Positions 30,401-46,084 of a DNA stretch of 64,000 nucleotides are shown here, one piece after another; position 1 is the stretch's first letter, and every line of letters begins with the position of its first letter. The DNA lies in NCBI GenBank assembly GCA_943735955.1, contig OX030955.1, positions 9,412,147-9,476,146 on the forward strand. Reading direction: 5' to 3'. This DNA comes from Piscicola geometra (Eukaryota > Annelida > Clitellata > Hirudinida > Piscicolidae). Below the pieces are notes generated by a model. It was not told the origin of the DNA. It made no database searches and saw only the letters and a program-made list of their open reading frames with translations. The translations under genes were made by a program, and so were the position numbers.

Positions 30401-32964
30401 GTTTCTATTATTTAATTTATTTTTTTCAAAGGAATAAATGATCAAAAAAAGTTTTAAAAAGTTTAATCGGTGTCTTCCACAAAATATATTAAAAACTTGG
30501 CTATAATGAACACTTTTAAATTGAATTTAGTATGTTACAAAGTTTTAAAAAACTAAAAAATTGTAATATAATTTAAAACTAGTTCAAGGGAAACTAAAAA
30601 GATTTATTTACATTTTTTCAATGTAAAAACAACTCAAATTGAAATAAATAGATGAAGCAGATGACTAATAGAAGTAAAATTTATCTCGCTCATTATTCAA
30701 CTACAAATTACTTTTACAAGTTTTTACATTCTCATCAATAGTTTGTTTAATTTTTTAAAACGTAGGTATCAATATTTCTTTGAAGTTCGGACTTTAAATT
30801 AAACATTTTATCAAGCTCATGTTTAGTTTCCCAAAAAATAATAATATTTTTTGTTACATAATTTTTTCCCCAAAAGCTATTCGGGAAACAAAACCAATTA
30901 AAAAAACTTTCAAATAGTTTATTAATAAATTTTGATAAAACGTATTCAAATCACTGCAAACTTTAATATGCAATAAAACTAAGCCCTTTTAATTGAATTT
31001 CTAGTATATTTCATGGGTTATTACAAAACTTCGAAGAAGAAAAAAAGTTTGATAATTTATAAGTGCTTTTGTGAAGTAAAAAATATTGCATAAAAGTTAT
31101 ATATTTTTTAACAATTTGTTAAAAGAATTCTTATATATAACGATTTTTATATTGAAAAAAGTTTATATAGGATCAGAAATCAAAGTACTAAATTAAATTT
31201 TGAATCTTTATTGGTCTAGCACACTCATAAACAAGCTTAGACCGAATGAGACAATGTTGAAACTTTTTGTGGAATAACCCAAGAAACAAAAAGTGTTGAG
31301 ACGTGATTAAATCTTCGGAACAGGATTTAGAATGGAATAGAACCCAAGCAACACGATCCACTCTAGCGCAAAAAAGCAGAATCTGCAGTTTAATAATAAT
31401 TGATTTATTTCCTTGGACACGCAATTTCAAATATATCACATCGTATTTCGACTTTTTCTCTTTACAACGCATCTGCATTTTATTTAAACAAATCGTGCCT
31501 TCCTGGTTATTTCCTTCATTACTTGCTTCTTCTTACGTTTTATAGCACAACGGGAGTTTTTTCTCACTTTTCACACTTCAGAACGTTTTTTCTTTCACAA
31601 AATAATCACGTGTTGCGCGAAAATAAATTTTAATATATACCTGAGTATACAGAGTATATTCGAATATATAGATGTAACTAAGGGAAATATATGGGGGTAT
31701 ACAGACATGTTTTATGCCTTGAAAATTCATCTAGGGTTGTAAAAAGAGTTTGTTTATTACAGTGCGTTAACACAAGCGCACCTTTCCCTTGTGCCTCTTT
31801 TTAGTTAAAAAAAAGAATTTTTTTCAAGATTCAAGTTGTTTTATGGCTGGTGAACGTTTTTTTGTGAATGCAAGTTTCAAGAAAAAATCTTAAAATGAAG
31901 TGATTTGTCTTCAAATATTTGAATCATTTCTTTAAAAGCATTTATTTTGTGCTTTGAATAATCAACATTCCAGAATGCTGTGTTCCATACAGCAAATTGA
32001 GTTGTTCGTCAAATATTCAGATTATGGGGCAGAATAAGTGTGACTCGTGACAGCACTCAAACATACAAATCTATCTTCGATATTGAAATATGTGGACACA
32101 AATATTTACAAAACACTGTTTAAAACTTATTGCACATATAAAACTACTCTATAAAAGCTGTTAAACTGTTATTTTATTTTTAATAACTTTCATTTTTGAA
32201 GTTGATATTAATATTTAATTTTTCCTTTTTTCATCAATTATGATAAAATATAAATATTTAATTTCATATCATCATTGCTCCGCGCTTTGTGCTATTTTTA
32301 TTAAATCTTAAATAACTTTTTATAACGCAAAAGATATTCTTGAAGGAGTTGCCCTTCCATCAAAGCACGCCCTCCTTTCCAAACTGATGGCTTCACAACG
32401 CACACTGCCTGAAACGCAATCAAATGTTTTAAATAATTCTTTATTGCATTTAATTAAATTAATTTGTTCATTATTTAAAGTCTAAATATAAATAGCTTGT
32501 TTTATTTGTACTTTCAAAGTTTTTTTACACCTGTATACCTTCTTTATAATTAAGTTGGCTTCTTCAAAGGGTTGACAGACACATGCACAAAAAAAGTGAC
32601 AGACACACATGCAGCGACCAAATTAGAGATTTTTCCAAAACATTTCTTCTCATTGATCAGTATTTTGCTCATGGTGTCCTTCAGCAAGGTACATCTATTC
32701 AACAAACTCTTATCACTTCTTTAGGATTTGATAAAATTAGCTAAATAATGGAATTAGAGGTTTAATGTTTATAGGAACATAAAGTAGACTTTGGATATTT
32801 CATTCTGAATAATGTCGTTATTCCGTCTCTTGCTTAGAGTTGTGAAGCCTGTCTAACTTATACTAAAAACTTCTCTCTCCCACTTCTTTTCTTCTTGCTC
32901 ACGATTGCATAAAGAGCAAAAAAAACAAAATGCTTTTCTGAAAAGAACTTTGACAATATATTTT
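27481..32964. other. Spacer, mostly AT-rich, no gene recognised
   Basis: The stretches 27700-28120, 28480-28640 and 29170-29290 have more balanced base composition than their surroundings. None encodes a recognisable domain. Confidence 0.35.
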
Positions 32965-33651
32965 TCATCGAAATGAATAAAATACCACTATAGCGGGTTT
33001 CTTAATGAAAGTTACTATTCCATTCATGGCCTCCTCTTTGGTCACATGTAATAAATACCCTTCGCTTTTCAATTTGACGCCACCTATGTTGTAGCCTCGG
33101 CAGTTTATAGTCCTCGCAATGATACTGCCTTTCCCGTGTGGTGTTGTAAACTCAAGTGTGTAATAAATTAAAAACAACTTTGAATTCGAAGGAACATGGT
33201 TGTAACCTTTTTAAATAAACCTCAATGCTATAGAAATATAGGTTTTCAAACTGAAAAAGGATGTAGCGGGCTACATTATAGACCAACAACTCTTTCAGAG
33301 GGGTATTTGGAAAGGCACAAGGGCAAAAATGAGAATTGTCGCCATGAAGATGCCACAGAATGATACCATTGAAGTTCTGAAAAATTAAATCTGTGAGGTG
33401 AACTCACTAGAAATTCTTTCTATATTCCAATTTTTTGCTCATTTAGATCAGCTTGCAGTACAGTTTTAGGCCATGATTATGCATCAAATTACAGGGACGA
33501 ATTACACTTTTCAGTTATTTACAACCTTGAAGAGTCCTATGAATTACGTGCCTCTTTTGTGTATACCTTCATTTTCTCACCAGCCTTTCCACTCCACAAG
33601 AAGCCAAAAGATGATTTAAGCGTTGGCGGATGTAGTTTTTATTTATGATTT
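32965..33651. other. Unrecognised open segments, possible gene relic
   Basis: Balanced-composition DNA with three protein-like frames: minus 32965-33177 (70 codons, includes GKGSIIARTINCRGYN and HVTKEEAMNGIVTFIKKP); plus about 33230-33388 (includes RGIWKGTRAKMRIVAMKMP); plus about 33399-33651 (about 84 codons, includes YNLEESYELRASFVYTF and FPLHKKPKDDLSVGG). I do not recognise a family. It may be a decayed mobile-element or host gene; the opposite orientations argue against one intact gene. Confidence 0.25.
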
Positions 33652-34504
33652 GTTGAAGTTTTTTATTTTTTAATTTTAAAATGATTTTTGAATAATGAAT
33701 AAAAATCCAAATTTTTGAAAACCGTTACATAATATAAGAAAAATAGATTTTCCAGTTTGTGTTAACCATAGATCGAAAGATAGAAATTTAGAAGCTATTA
33801 TAAAGCCATTGTTGGCTGAGCTTAAAATGGATAAGCTATTAAATAAATGAAAATAAAAGCTTCATAGAATGAAACACGTTGATGGTAGTAAAACACCCTG
33901 GATAATTAGTTAGCTTAAAGTTGCCATAAAAGAAACTTCAAAAAAAATATTTGAAATACTAGAATCGATTTAAAATTGCCTTGAAACACCTAGATTTGAA
34001 TTTTAGTGAGACAGACACGAGTGGATAAGAATAAAAGGTAAGGGATAAACTAGCTGTTGTGAAACCAAACGGCAATAGCTAACCAGGCTGAAAGTTGGAA
34101 AATAATACTTAATAACTGAATTAATCATAATTAGAAGCATTGGTTCTTTTTCGAAAAAATAAAAGTTAGGAAACAAATGGGCGAATAATAGCTAAAAGGC
34201 TAATGAAACACTTGACACAAAATACTCCGTTTTAAAATAAAAGTATACTTTTTCAGCAATAATTGACTTTAAATGCGTTTGAAGAATAAGTAAATAATAG
34301 AAATTTTAATCGTCTGCTTGACTATATTTATTTTTATTTTAAAAGAGATAATGCACATGCGAGGATTTAAAACCTTGGATTTAAAACTATGAGAAGAATG
34401 GCTAAAAAAAACTCTTGAAAATAAATCAAAACATTATATAATACTATTTCGAAAGAATGTTCAAGATCTATAGAAAGAGTATTCAAATCAGTATTAAAAC
34501 TAAT
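33652..34504. other. AT-rich spacer, nothing recognised
   Basis: Only short frames; no repeat structure was seen. Confidence 0.4.
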
Positions 34505-34640
34505 GAGCGAGTGGTCAAGTGGTTAACGACTTGCGACTTAGAACTATAGGTCATGGGTTCCATTCCCACACACCCTAGAGCCAAAAATTCTTGGAGATAA
34601 GTTGGGTTCCATGATTAAAAATTATGACCTGGCTGGTTAT
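34505..34640 (+). mobile_element. tRNA-derived SINE
   Basis: An RNA polymerase III A box, TGGTCAAGTGG, lies at 34512-34522 and a B box, GGTTCCATTCC, at 34556-34566, with a normal 33-nt gap. The head resembles a Ser/Leu-type tRNA but has no clean acceptor stem or anticodon arm. A non-tRNA body (TTCTTGGAGATAAGTTGGG) follows, as in SINEs. The 3' limit is uncertain. Confidence 0.65.
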
Positions 34641-37600
34641 GGCAAACGTCTAAATTATGTTAATATACAATTATATTAACTAAGTATATATACAATCTAT
34701 TTTATATTTGAAAAATATAAACTACATATAAATTGTATATGTATATTCAAGCCCATAAAGAAATTTGATTTTGGAAAACTGTGAAAATTTTAAGATTTGT
34801 AAAAAAAGATATATTGAGTTTCTAGGAATTTATTGTATTCATTGTCTCTTGTCCAATAAATTTTCAACTCATTTTTAAACTCAAAATTTTCCACATTTTT
34901 ATATTCGCAATTTTTCCACATTTTAAATTTAAACCTCCGTTTGCACTTCAATTGAAATTCAATCAAAGTGAGCAGCTTGAAGCTTAACTTATTTTTCAGA
35001 GCTATTAAAATTGATTTTTTGACGATTCAGAACAAAACGGTTCTGCTTATGATCCTTTATCTGAGGACGATTTCGCCCAAGTTTAATAAGAATAGTTTTA
35101 TTTTATTAATTAATATGATAATTTAGATAATTATATACTCAGCAATTGTGTATTGATCTCATAACTGAAATTTGAAAAATAATATTTTTTTACAATTATT
35201 CTTTTTACTACTAAAAATGATATAACACAAAGTTTAAATGATTTGTTCATTGTTAGAGTTATTTCGCTAATTATTACAATAATTAAACAAAAATATGTAT
35301 ATAATTATTCAAATAGTTTTAACTATTAAAGTTATAACTGAAAATATAAAAATGAACAAAATACTCGAGAATGTATTTCCAAACCTTTCATACAACTTGA
35401 TCATAATTTAATTCTAAAATTCCTTCAATCATTTCCACGATGGTTCCAGGGTTTTAGATTGATCTTTATTATCTTTTAGGCCTTTTTTGCACCTTTTTTA
35501 TTTCAGTCACCACGCTGGTTCTAAAGTGCAGTTCGCTTGAAAGACCAAGGCGTCCACGCAAAGCACTCGATTAAGTCAATTGCTTCATCCATTTTGTTTT
35601 TTCACATATATTAGCTTCACTAAATGGATTTTTTATGATTGGATACACAAGAATACTTAGACAAACACCCTCTTGTTACCCTAACATATCAGATAAGGCA
35701 TTACAATGTCCAGCCAGTTTTAAAATTTTACGACTCTAATGGTTGTTTTTTTATTAATTTATTTAATTTAAGATTATTTAAGCAAGATTATTTCTTTTTA
35801 TATTTGTTTGCTAACATAAAACTATAACCAAAAATGTTGAGCTCGTTCGACTTAAAGAAGCCATAAAATCATACTTTATTTCTCAAGTTGTTACCAATTA
35901 TGAGTTTTAAAAATTGATGTTTAAAAAAGAATAAAAACAAAAGCCATCATTAAATTAGAAATTACAACTACTGCGATATTTTTACAGCCTAAAAGGCAAA
36001 TAAATGCTTCATTAGTATTTTATTATATATTTCATCATACTATTCTTAAAATTTGGTCCACAAATATGTCATAGGTTAACTATGCTAATAAGATTGTATA
36101 ATTAAACAACTTTAAAAGAACCTAGTCCATAGGTTTATATATTATGCATAACGTTAAATTAACTATTTAGTTAAACAAGTTAATTTTGCATGAAAAATGT
36201 CGTTTAGACCCTTCCAATACGTCTGAGAAAAATAGACTCAAGCAAAGATAATTGTTGGCGACACTCCTGCGTAAGAAACGCTACTGATGACAACCACCGT
36301 ACCTGGAAAAGAGTACATGGAAGACTATATAAGCTACTTTTTCACTTCATTTAAAATTTACTTTCAAAAGTGTTTTTTTAGTCAAAATGTACACTCAGAA
36401 CGGAGATTGATCGATTGAAAGTTGACAGAAAAATCTTTAAGCTGGAAACAGCAATTTTAAAAGCATGCTTTTTTTGGAAAAATAGTGTCATAGTTACAGA
36501 AAATCAAGAAAATGTTTTAATAATCTATATTACTTTCCAAAAAATTTTCAAAAACTGTAAAAAAATATTTTTTGAAGTTTTAAAATGTTTAAATAAAACT
36601 TTTGTGCCAAAAACGTTGTTATATTTATAGAATTTTGTGTGTGATGAAGTGTTATAACTTTGAAAACATTTTAAAGTTTATTTAAAATTTTATTCAAGTT
36701 TTTTTTTGTGTTAAAGCCAATATTATAATTTTTATTATTCAAATTATTTTATTTTTAAAAAGACACTTTTTAAGTAAAAAATGTAAAAAAACTTTTTTAT
36801 ACTTTGTTTTAACGAATAAATTTTTTATTTTTAGATCTTTTAATCTGATTTAAATGATATTTATATAGGTCTCGATTTATATCGGAAAACACTTTAAATA
36901 CAATAACTATTGTGAAAGTAACAGAAAATTGTACTAATGAAAGCAGCAAAAAACTAAAGCTTTGTGTAAAAGTTAATTATAAAACTGAGAATTTCAGTCA
37001 AGTCTTACGACACTCAAAAAGAAGCCATAATCTTTACAGCGCACTTCACGTCACCCATGTATTTTTACATGCTAGATTTATGGGAAACCTTTTGTTTTAC
37101 GTCAACCTATTTCTCTGTTTTTAACCACTAGTTTATAATGTTATCACGCACCAGCTACACCACGCAAATTCATATTAAAATCTATAAGTTTTCCATGCTT
37201 ACTGAGATTATAAATAGCTTCAAAGGGAATACTTACTCAGCCAAGTTTTGTAGTATTAAAATTCACGTAAGGTTTCCTATTACTTCATGCTTTTCCGTAT
37301 TTGTAAAAAATAAATTTTTATAAAGTCCATTATTCATCCATAAATATGTAATGAAACTTTATAGAAGTAAGCTCATAATCCTTTTTGAATCAACTTCACT
37401 CACTGTTCATGTCGAGGAGTTAGTAAAGACTTTCTTTTCTCTTTCACTGTTTTTCAAAAGTTTCTACTACACTTTTCGTTCTTTTAGTTTGACTTTTTGA
37501 GTTTTTCAGTTGACTTTTTTGCTTTTTGACTTAATAAATCATTTTTTATTTCTGCCTTGTTAGTTTACACAAATAGTTACTAATTTTATTTCTGGAGGTC

Positions 37601-39310
37601 TATGATGCGTATTTATTTTCTAATTTATGAAATTAATTTATCATTATTTTTCAACCCTTTATATTAATTTTTCACTTGATTTTAGACTAATAGATAACTT
37701 ATAGCTCTTTGACTAGTCACAGCCCGAAAGTCCATCGCTGTACTTATAGTGTAATGAAAACTCACCACCGAGTTACAATGCATGGACACAGCCTGTGCCT
37801 CGTCCTCCTTTTATAGGATTTCTTCTTATATGTGGGTATGTATTTCTGTGTATGTGTTTCTGACTATGTGTTGTATTGGAATATAAGCTAAGGGCCATCT
37901 AAAAGCCGAAAAGAAAGTGCTTGGTGAAGTTTAGTGTATTTTAAATAAACTTTAATTTTCTGCCAACTACTAGCATAAATAAAGGTTTTAAAAATCTTTT
38001 ATACTTATTTTTTGCGTGGAAAGGTTTCTTGTAAAGTTTTATGATAAATACTCAGTTTAAAAAAGAAAAAAATTATGAACATTTTTTCTTCAATTATAGT
38101 TAAAAAAAACTTAATTATATATAAAAAATGTATACCGCAAATTTTTATCAGACTTCAGCCCAAACATTTCGCTGACCCGGGTCTTGGAAATTATATTAAT
38201 TAATATTAATAATTGGAATAAACTTGTAAATAAATAAAATGTTTAATAATTTTTAACAAAATAATTTTCATGATTATTTACTAATTGACAATCTTCATTT
38301 CGTATCGCTTTAGTCATCTTTCACACTCATTACGAATGAGTTTCCACCAGTTGCCCCTATGACACGAGTCCAAATGCTGCCCTCATGTTTCCTTTGATAT
38401 TGAGGTCTGTCATGGAACAAAAAGTATAACATCATCCTAATTTTTTAGACCCTAAAATAGCTATCAAAATGTTTTCTACCTTTTCAAACAGACTTTTTTC
38501 TCCTTTTCAAAAGACCACTTTCTGTCGTCAATCCTTGTTTGTCCGTGTACATTGTGAATAGCTGATTCCACACAGTGTAAGGCATCGTGTTGAGAATCAA
38601 ACTTTCAGACGAGCACCACTGTAGTGCAGCAAATAGATCTTACAATTTTTTTCACAATTATTTAAAGCATCAAACTTATTCTTTAATGAACTGAAGGTTT
38701 AGAATTTTATCAAAACGAATGATTTTAGTTCTGCTTCTTGGTCTACCCACTATTATTTTTAACAAATCTGAGTTTTAATTTACGATAGAAAATATAATCT
38801 AAATTAAGTTTTATTGTGTAGAAAATAAATGAAATAATTTTTCCAAACTATTACATTAGTTGTATAAACGTAAAAGTTTTGTACCTAAAGAAGTTCACTT
38901 ACCGTGGAAAAATATGCAAAGCTAATCGATCATTCAATGCACTTAAACACTTCATATTTTGAAAAAGTTCAATTTTGTAATATAAAAAAATATTTGGACA
39001 CGAAGCAGTTTTTATTTAATCGCAGACTAATTTTATCTTTAGTGTTTTTGGTCATTAAATCATGAGAAACCCATAGCTTCCTTAGTTACACATTAAAAAA
39101 TCAAAAGCGCGTCAGTTTAATTTAAAATTTATTTATTTTATTTAAAAAGCTATTTTGATTTAAAAGAGGAAAAAACATTTGGGAAAAATTAAAATTGAAC
39201 AATGTAAGATTATTCGGAGTTTTAACATTTTAAAATTGTGTTTAATACATGAGTTTCATTATTTTTATTATTATCAAAGATATAATTTAATTCAAGAATA
39301 GAAAAATACG
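34641..39310. other. AT-rich spacer, nothing recognised
   Basis: Small frames at 36415-36630, 36912-37124 and 37138-37323 (+) are Lys/Phe/Ile-rich and show no domain. No structured repeats were seen. Confidence 0.4.
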
Positions 39311-40774
<1,464 letters not shown>

Positions 40775-41004
40775 CTTTAAACATAATAAAACAAAAATCT
40801 TTTTTTCTCAATATTTGAATTATCAAATAAGTTTTCACAATTTATTTTTCCATTAAAATTTTTTTTGTATAGTTTGTTAAAAGATTTAATAAACAATTTA
40901 TTTTTAAATTTTATAAAAAAGATTTATTTACTTTCTTGTATATAGAATTACCTTTATAAATATTATCCACATCTATTTTAAAATGTATATATAAACATAA
41001 AAAG

Positions 41005-41052
41005 TGCTTTTCATACTTTTGTGCTTTGCCCAAACAAACATTCTGAGCACTG
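41005..41052. mobile_element. Right terminal end of the Tc1-like element
   Basis: The sequence ends GCCCAAACAAACATTCTGAG then CACTG at 41052, followed by TA. Read inward it is CAGTGCTCAGAATG, the CAGTG start usual for Tc1 elements inserted at TA. I did not find a matching left terminal repeat before 39311, so the left end seems lost or decayed. Confidence 0.65.
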
Positions 41053-41054
41053 TA

Positions 41055-42317
41055 TCTCTATCGCACTCGATATTCTATTGCTTGGTAATAATAGAAGATA
41101 TTTATGAGCAAAAAAAACAAATGATAGAAAAAAAGATTAAAAATATTTTGCTGTTTGAGTATGAAGAAACGAACCGGTGTTTAATGTTAGGTTATTTTAA
41201 AAACTGAAAAGGATTTTAGGACGAAAAATCAGTGTGGCTAATCTATATGGAAATTAACTAGGGTTTCGCCTAAATCTAGACTGATCTTGGTAGTTTTAAA
41301 GCCCTAAAATGGAGCTTCCAAAACTAACTTCAATCAATTATTCAAATAAGACTTCTGGTAAATTTTAAAATTAATTAATTTTTTTCTATATATGTGAGAA
41401 AAAAAAGTATATTAACAAAATGTTACAAAATTGTATTCAGTAATGCAGAGACAGAATTCGGAATGTAAATTCTATATTTGTCAATTAGTCTTTCAAAAGT
41501 AACAATTATTTTGAAAAAATGTATTATGCAAGTGCTTTCACATTCTAAATTCTTTTCGTAGAAAAGTTTTAAATAGTTGTCCGCCCCTCTCATTAAAAAA
41601 CTTTTAACCAAATTGTAGAGTTGCATGCGAGGCGAGTTTAGAATAAAAAATATCACTTTATAATTTTTCCATGCTTATTTTAATCCATTTAAATTTGAAA
41701 ATTACTTTAATTAAACTTGATTTTTAAAACCCGCAATAAACTTAGGTAATTTAAAGTTGTATATGTTATTTTACCTAAATTTAACTAAACTCAATGCCCA
41801 TCATTTCTTTTGACAGACAAACGAAAATGAATTGCGGAAAAATAACTTGAGTCAGGAATAATTTCTTTTCAAGAAATTGAAACAAGTCTTAAGAAAAATA
41901 TATCTCAACTTAATTCTTTAGAGCAAAGCTTCGTTTGGAATTAAATTAATTAGCCTTCAAACCTCAAGGCTACGCTTCCTTTGCAGAGATTAATTGACTA
42001 CAAATCATTCGAACTTTTAAAGCAAGCAACTTTGGATTTTAAAATTTAAAGTTACACAAATCTATATGTTTATATTTTTTATGTTAAGCTTACCATGACA
42101 AAGTACAGTTTAAAAAAAGAGTCGTATTTGCTTTTAAGCCATTAGCCGACAATCCAATCAATCAGTCCTCCAAATGCCTTTCCTCGATATTCTATTTCTT
42201 TTATCTACACGTTAATAATTTTCTATTTATCGGCACTGACAATAAATATCCATTCATCAACTCTAACAACCATTTTACCATCTACACGTTTTCAGAATCA
42301 AACACCAATCCACCCAT
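41055..42317. other. AT-rich spacer, nothing recognised
   Basis: No coding or structured signal was seen. Confidence 0.4.
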
Positions 42318-42970
42318 CCATCCAATTCATCCATCCAATTCATCCATCTAATTCATCCATCCAATTCATCCATCCAATTCATCCATCCAATTCATCCATC
42401 CAATTCATCCATCCAATTCATCCATCCAATTCATCCATCCAATTCATCCATCAAATTCATCCATCCAATTCATTCATCCAATTCATCCATCCAATTCATC
42501 CATCCAATTCATCCATCCAATTCATCCATCCAATTCATCTATCCAATTCATCCATCCAATTCATCCATCCAATTCATCCATCCAATTCATCCATCCAATT
42601 CATCCATCCAATTCATCCATCCAATTCATCCATCCAATTCATCCATCCAATTCATCCATCCAATTCATCCATCCAATTCATCCATCCAATTCATCCATCC
42701 AATTCATCCATCCAATTCATCCATCCAATTCATCCATCCAATTCATCCATCCAATTCATCCATCCAATTCATCCATCCAATTCATCCATCCAATTCATCC
42801 ATCCAATTCATCCATCCAATTCATCCATCCAATTCATCCATCCAATTCATTCATCTAATTCATCCATCCTTCCATCCAATTCATCCATCCAATTCATCCA
42901 TCCTTCCATCCAATTCATCCATCCTTCCATCCAATTCATTCATCCTTCCATCCAATTCATCCATACACTC
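42318..42970 (+). repeat. 13-bp minisatellite
   Basis: About 48 tandem copies of CCAATTCATCCAT, exact through most of the array. Near the right end the copies become mixed (CATCCTTCCATC variants). Confidence 0.93.
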
Positions 42971-45900
42971 ACCTATCATTTCATCAATCAATCATCCACC
43001 CAATCATCTCCCTAACAACTCAAATAACTGCTCAATCAAACATCAACTTAGCAACCATCTTCTTTCAAATTCCTTTCCTCTTCGATCACGTGCTCGACTT
43101 AAAGAAATGACAGAACGATCAACAGAGCAGCTTTAAGGCTCGGGTTATTCCTAAGCCAAAAAGCATTTGCCAGTAATGAGGTCTAGTGCATGAGCAGTGA
43201 TTCCACCTTAAGCTTTCACGTTCATGCTCTGAACCTGTTTCAACTTCGGAAACTTATCTAAGATTATATAGAAAGATGAAAAAAACTTGTTGGGGAGAAA
43301 ACTGAATTAATTTTTTACTAACATAAAAAAAAGAAGCTAGAATAGAGATTGAGAAAAATGTCTCTGTTTTATCTGAAGAAAGGTCATTTTGAGATGGCGA
43401 GATTGACTGACCTTACGTATTTCTCATTCTTAAAATTCTACAAACGTTCGTCTTTTTATAAAATTTTTTTAACGGTTTGGAATATAAATTAGTTAATGTC
43501 CTAAAAAGTTATATTTTGAATATTAATGTTTTCATTACATATAAAATTCAAGTCATATAGCATTTTAATAGCTCAACGCTATGAACACCAATTTAATTAT
43601 TTTTGAACTTCAAAATAATCGAAAACATGGTTATTGCTTCGTAAAAATAAATTCCATGTCCCCAGAACAAACATTTGATGTAATGCCAATAAAAAGTTTA
43701 AATAAAAAAATGCAAGAAAAATTGTATAAATTAAAAAAGAGTTTAAATTATATTTATTTTAAAATTATAACTATAAGCTGAGTCCCCCGAAACTTATGAG
43801 TCAAAAGTCTTCTTGCCGTCTTTGAAAAGTTGAAATAAAAAGAAAAGATGTAAGGATGAGTAATTAAAGTAATCTAGAAGAGCTGATGCTTTCAAACAAT
43901 GTCGTATCTCCTCTGAGAAGCAAGAAACAAAATCTTAGTAAACAAAATCACTCTTAAAAAATAGCTCTTACAACTCGCAATAAAAAATTGCATTCAAAAA
44001 ACTTCAATAAAAAAATCGTACATGAAAATTTTACTAAAAAACAAGTGAAAAACAGTTCAAAGAGAAAAAAGTTCTTGGAAAAACCGGCTTTGGAAGAAAT
44101 AGAACTCTTAAAAAAATATTTCTAAACAAAGGTCATTGAAAAACTTTATTCAATAAAATGTATACATTAATCAACTTTCTAATCAACTTAAAGGCCCGAT
44201 GCATACTAGGAATGACCGATGCATGCCCGCTCTTGTTCGCTCAATGTGAAATCTTATCCAGCGAGAGATGTCCAATTCATGCTCGTTCTCGTCCGCTAAA
44301 AACAAAACTGTTTAATAAAAATGGTTTGAAATAATGTTTTAATATTTTGCTGAATTTTTTGTTTGAACTGTTCACCTTTATGCTTCATTTCATAAAATTT
44401 AAAACCTAATTCAAAAAAATTGTTTAGTTAAATGGATTTAACCACTGAAAGTCTTTTGGCCTTTATTAATTTATGTATGTCTCTTTTTTTTCAAATATAA
44501 TGTTTAACTACATTGAATGGTTAATCGAAAGTTTCCCAGTTTACATTTGGATGTATAATTATAAAGAAAAAAATTGGAATTTTGGTAAATAGCATATTTA
44601 TAAGAAATTGTATCTAAAATAATGCCTTAAACTATTTAGGATCCACCTAATAGGTGACTGAGAGTTACGGCCAGTTTCCAGTCTTTTAAATTTTTTTCGA
44701 GTTTTGTATGCTCAGACTAGTGTCAACTCTTTGAAATGTGGCCAAGATTTTTCTATAGGAATTTGTTAGAACAACTTTATTAATAAAAATTAAAAGACTT
44801 TTATAATATGCATAGATTCAACTTAATTTAATACTATCGTCAGTAATATTGTTTAAACGTTTCTAGCTAAATAAGTTAATGCTTACTAATATAAAAATAA
44901 TTTACAATAATTGCTTCCAGGATCTCCTTGCTGATCTTGTGATCCCTTACAAGGATCTACAAAAAATAATTAAAATTAAATATATTATACAACTCGCAAC
45001 TACGTCTTGATATAGTATTTTATGAATATGGCCTGATATAAAAAATTAGTATCCATCAAGAGACTTTAAAAACTACTCAGCCTCTTTTTTATGTGATTCT
45101 TTCGTCTTTATTAAATATTCACATACGACGTTAGGCCATCCCCATAAACTTTCTCTCCATAGTTGTGATGATTTTGTGCGTGGTTACAAATAAAATGTAT
45201 TCATTTTATCTATTCCTATCGGTTTCTATTTGGTTTTAGAATTCTTAAAATATATGACAGTGATATTCTAAATTTATTCATTCGTAATTTTTCGATATAT
45301 CTTTTCCTATCTGTCTCTATTTGATTATAAGAATTCTTAAAATATATGACAGTCATATGTTTTGGCAACCAGCAATTTGCGCATGCAAAATTGCCCCAAA
45401 AAACAATTATATGAATTTATATGCTATTTTAAAAACAAATAAATGAATATTAAAAATAAATTTTTTCAAATAAATTCAAATAGACTTGCATCTAAATAAC
45501 AATAGACTATATTAAATAGACTATTTAGATGTATGGAAAACGCTTACAATAAAGAATATTCCAAAAAGTCAACGAGTCACATTGAAACTTTTGTGGAAAA
45601 ACATATACTCAACAAATGTATTCATTCGACTTATTGGAAATAAAATAAATTAATTCAAAAATATCTGAAATAAACCCAATTCAAAAGTAATAATACCAAT
45701 TTAACGATAGAAAATTCTTAGAAAATACTCCTATTCAAAACCCATCAGTCATAAGCAGCCGAAAGGCTTTTTCCAATTGCTAATTAAAATTGAGATGAAT
45801 CTTATGTAAGGGAAGTAGTTTTATAATGAATACATTTCGAAAGTACCTTACGAAGTTATGGATATGTGTTGTTTGCAGCGATATCCTGATGATACAATGT

Positions 45901-46084
45901 GCTGGTGGTTGGGTTGACAAGGTTGATAATGGCCAGTGTAACTTGAAGCGAAGAATAATCACCTGTTTGAATTTCTAGTAGTGTGGTTGTGTACCTAACA
46001 ATTGTAACGTTAAATTACTTTAATTTGTCTAAAATATGAACTTAAAAGATTAATAATAACAATGACGAGCATTAATATAGTGGC
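42971..46084. other. AT-rich spacer with one short duplication
   Basis: Two copies of about 52 bp, sharing GAATTCTTAAAATATATGAC and its left flank, lie at 45215-45267 and 45306-45358, 91 bp apart. The block 44190-44290 is less AT-rich and contains GATGCAT twice. No gene was recognised. Confidence 0.4.

Noticed and set aside
36415..37323. Three consecutive plus-strand frames of 61-71 codons
   Set aside because: Residue content is what AT-rich DNA gives by chance; no motif, shared frame or splice structure.
42318..42970. CRISPR-like direct repeats
   Set aside because: Units are head-to-tail without unique spacers, and the genome is eukaryotic.
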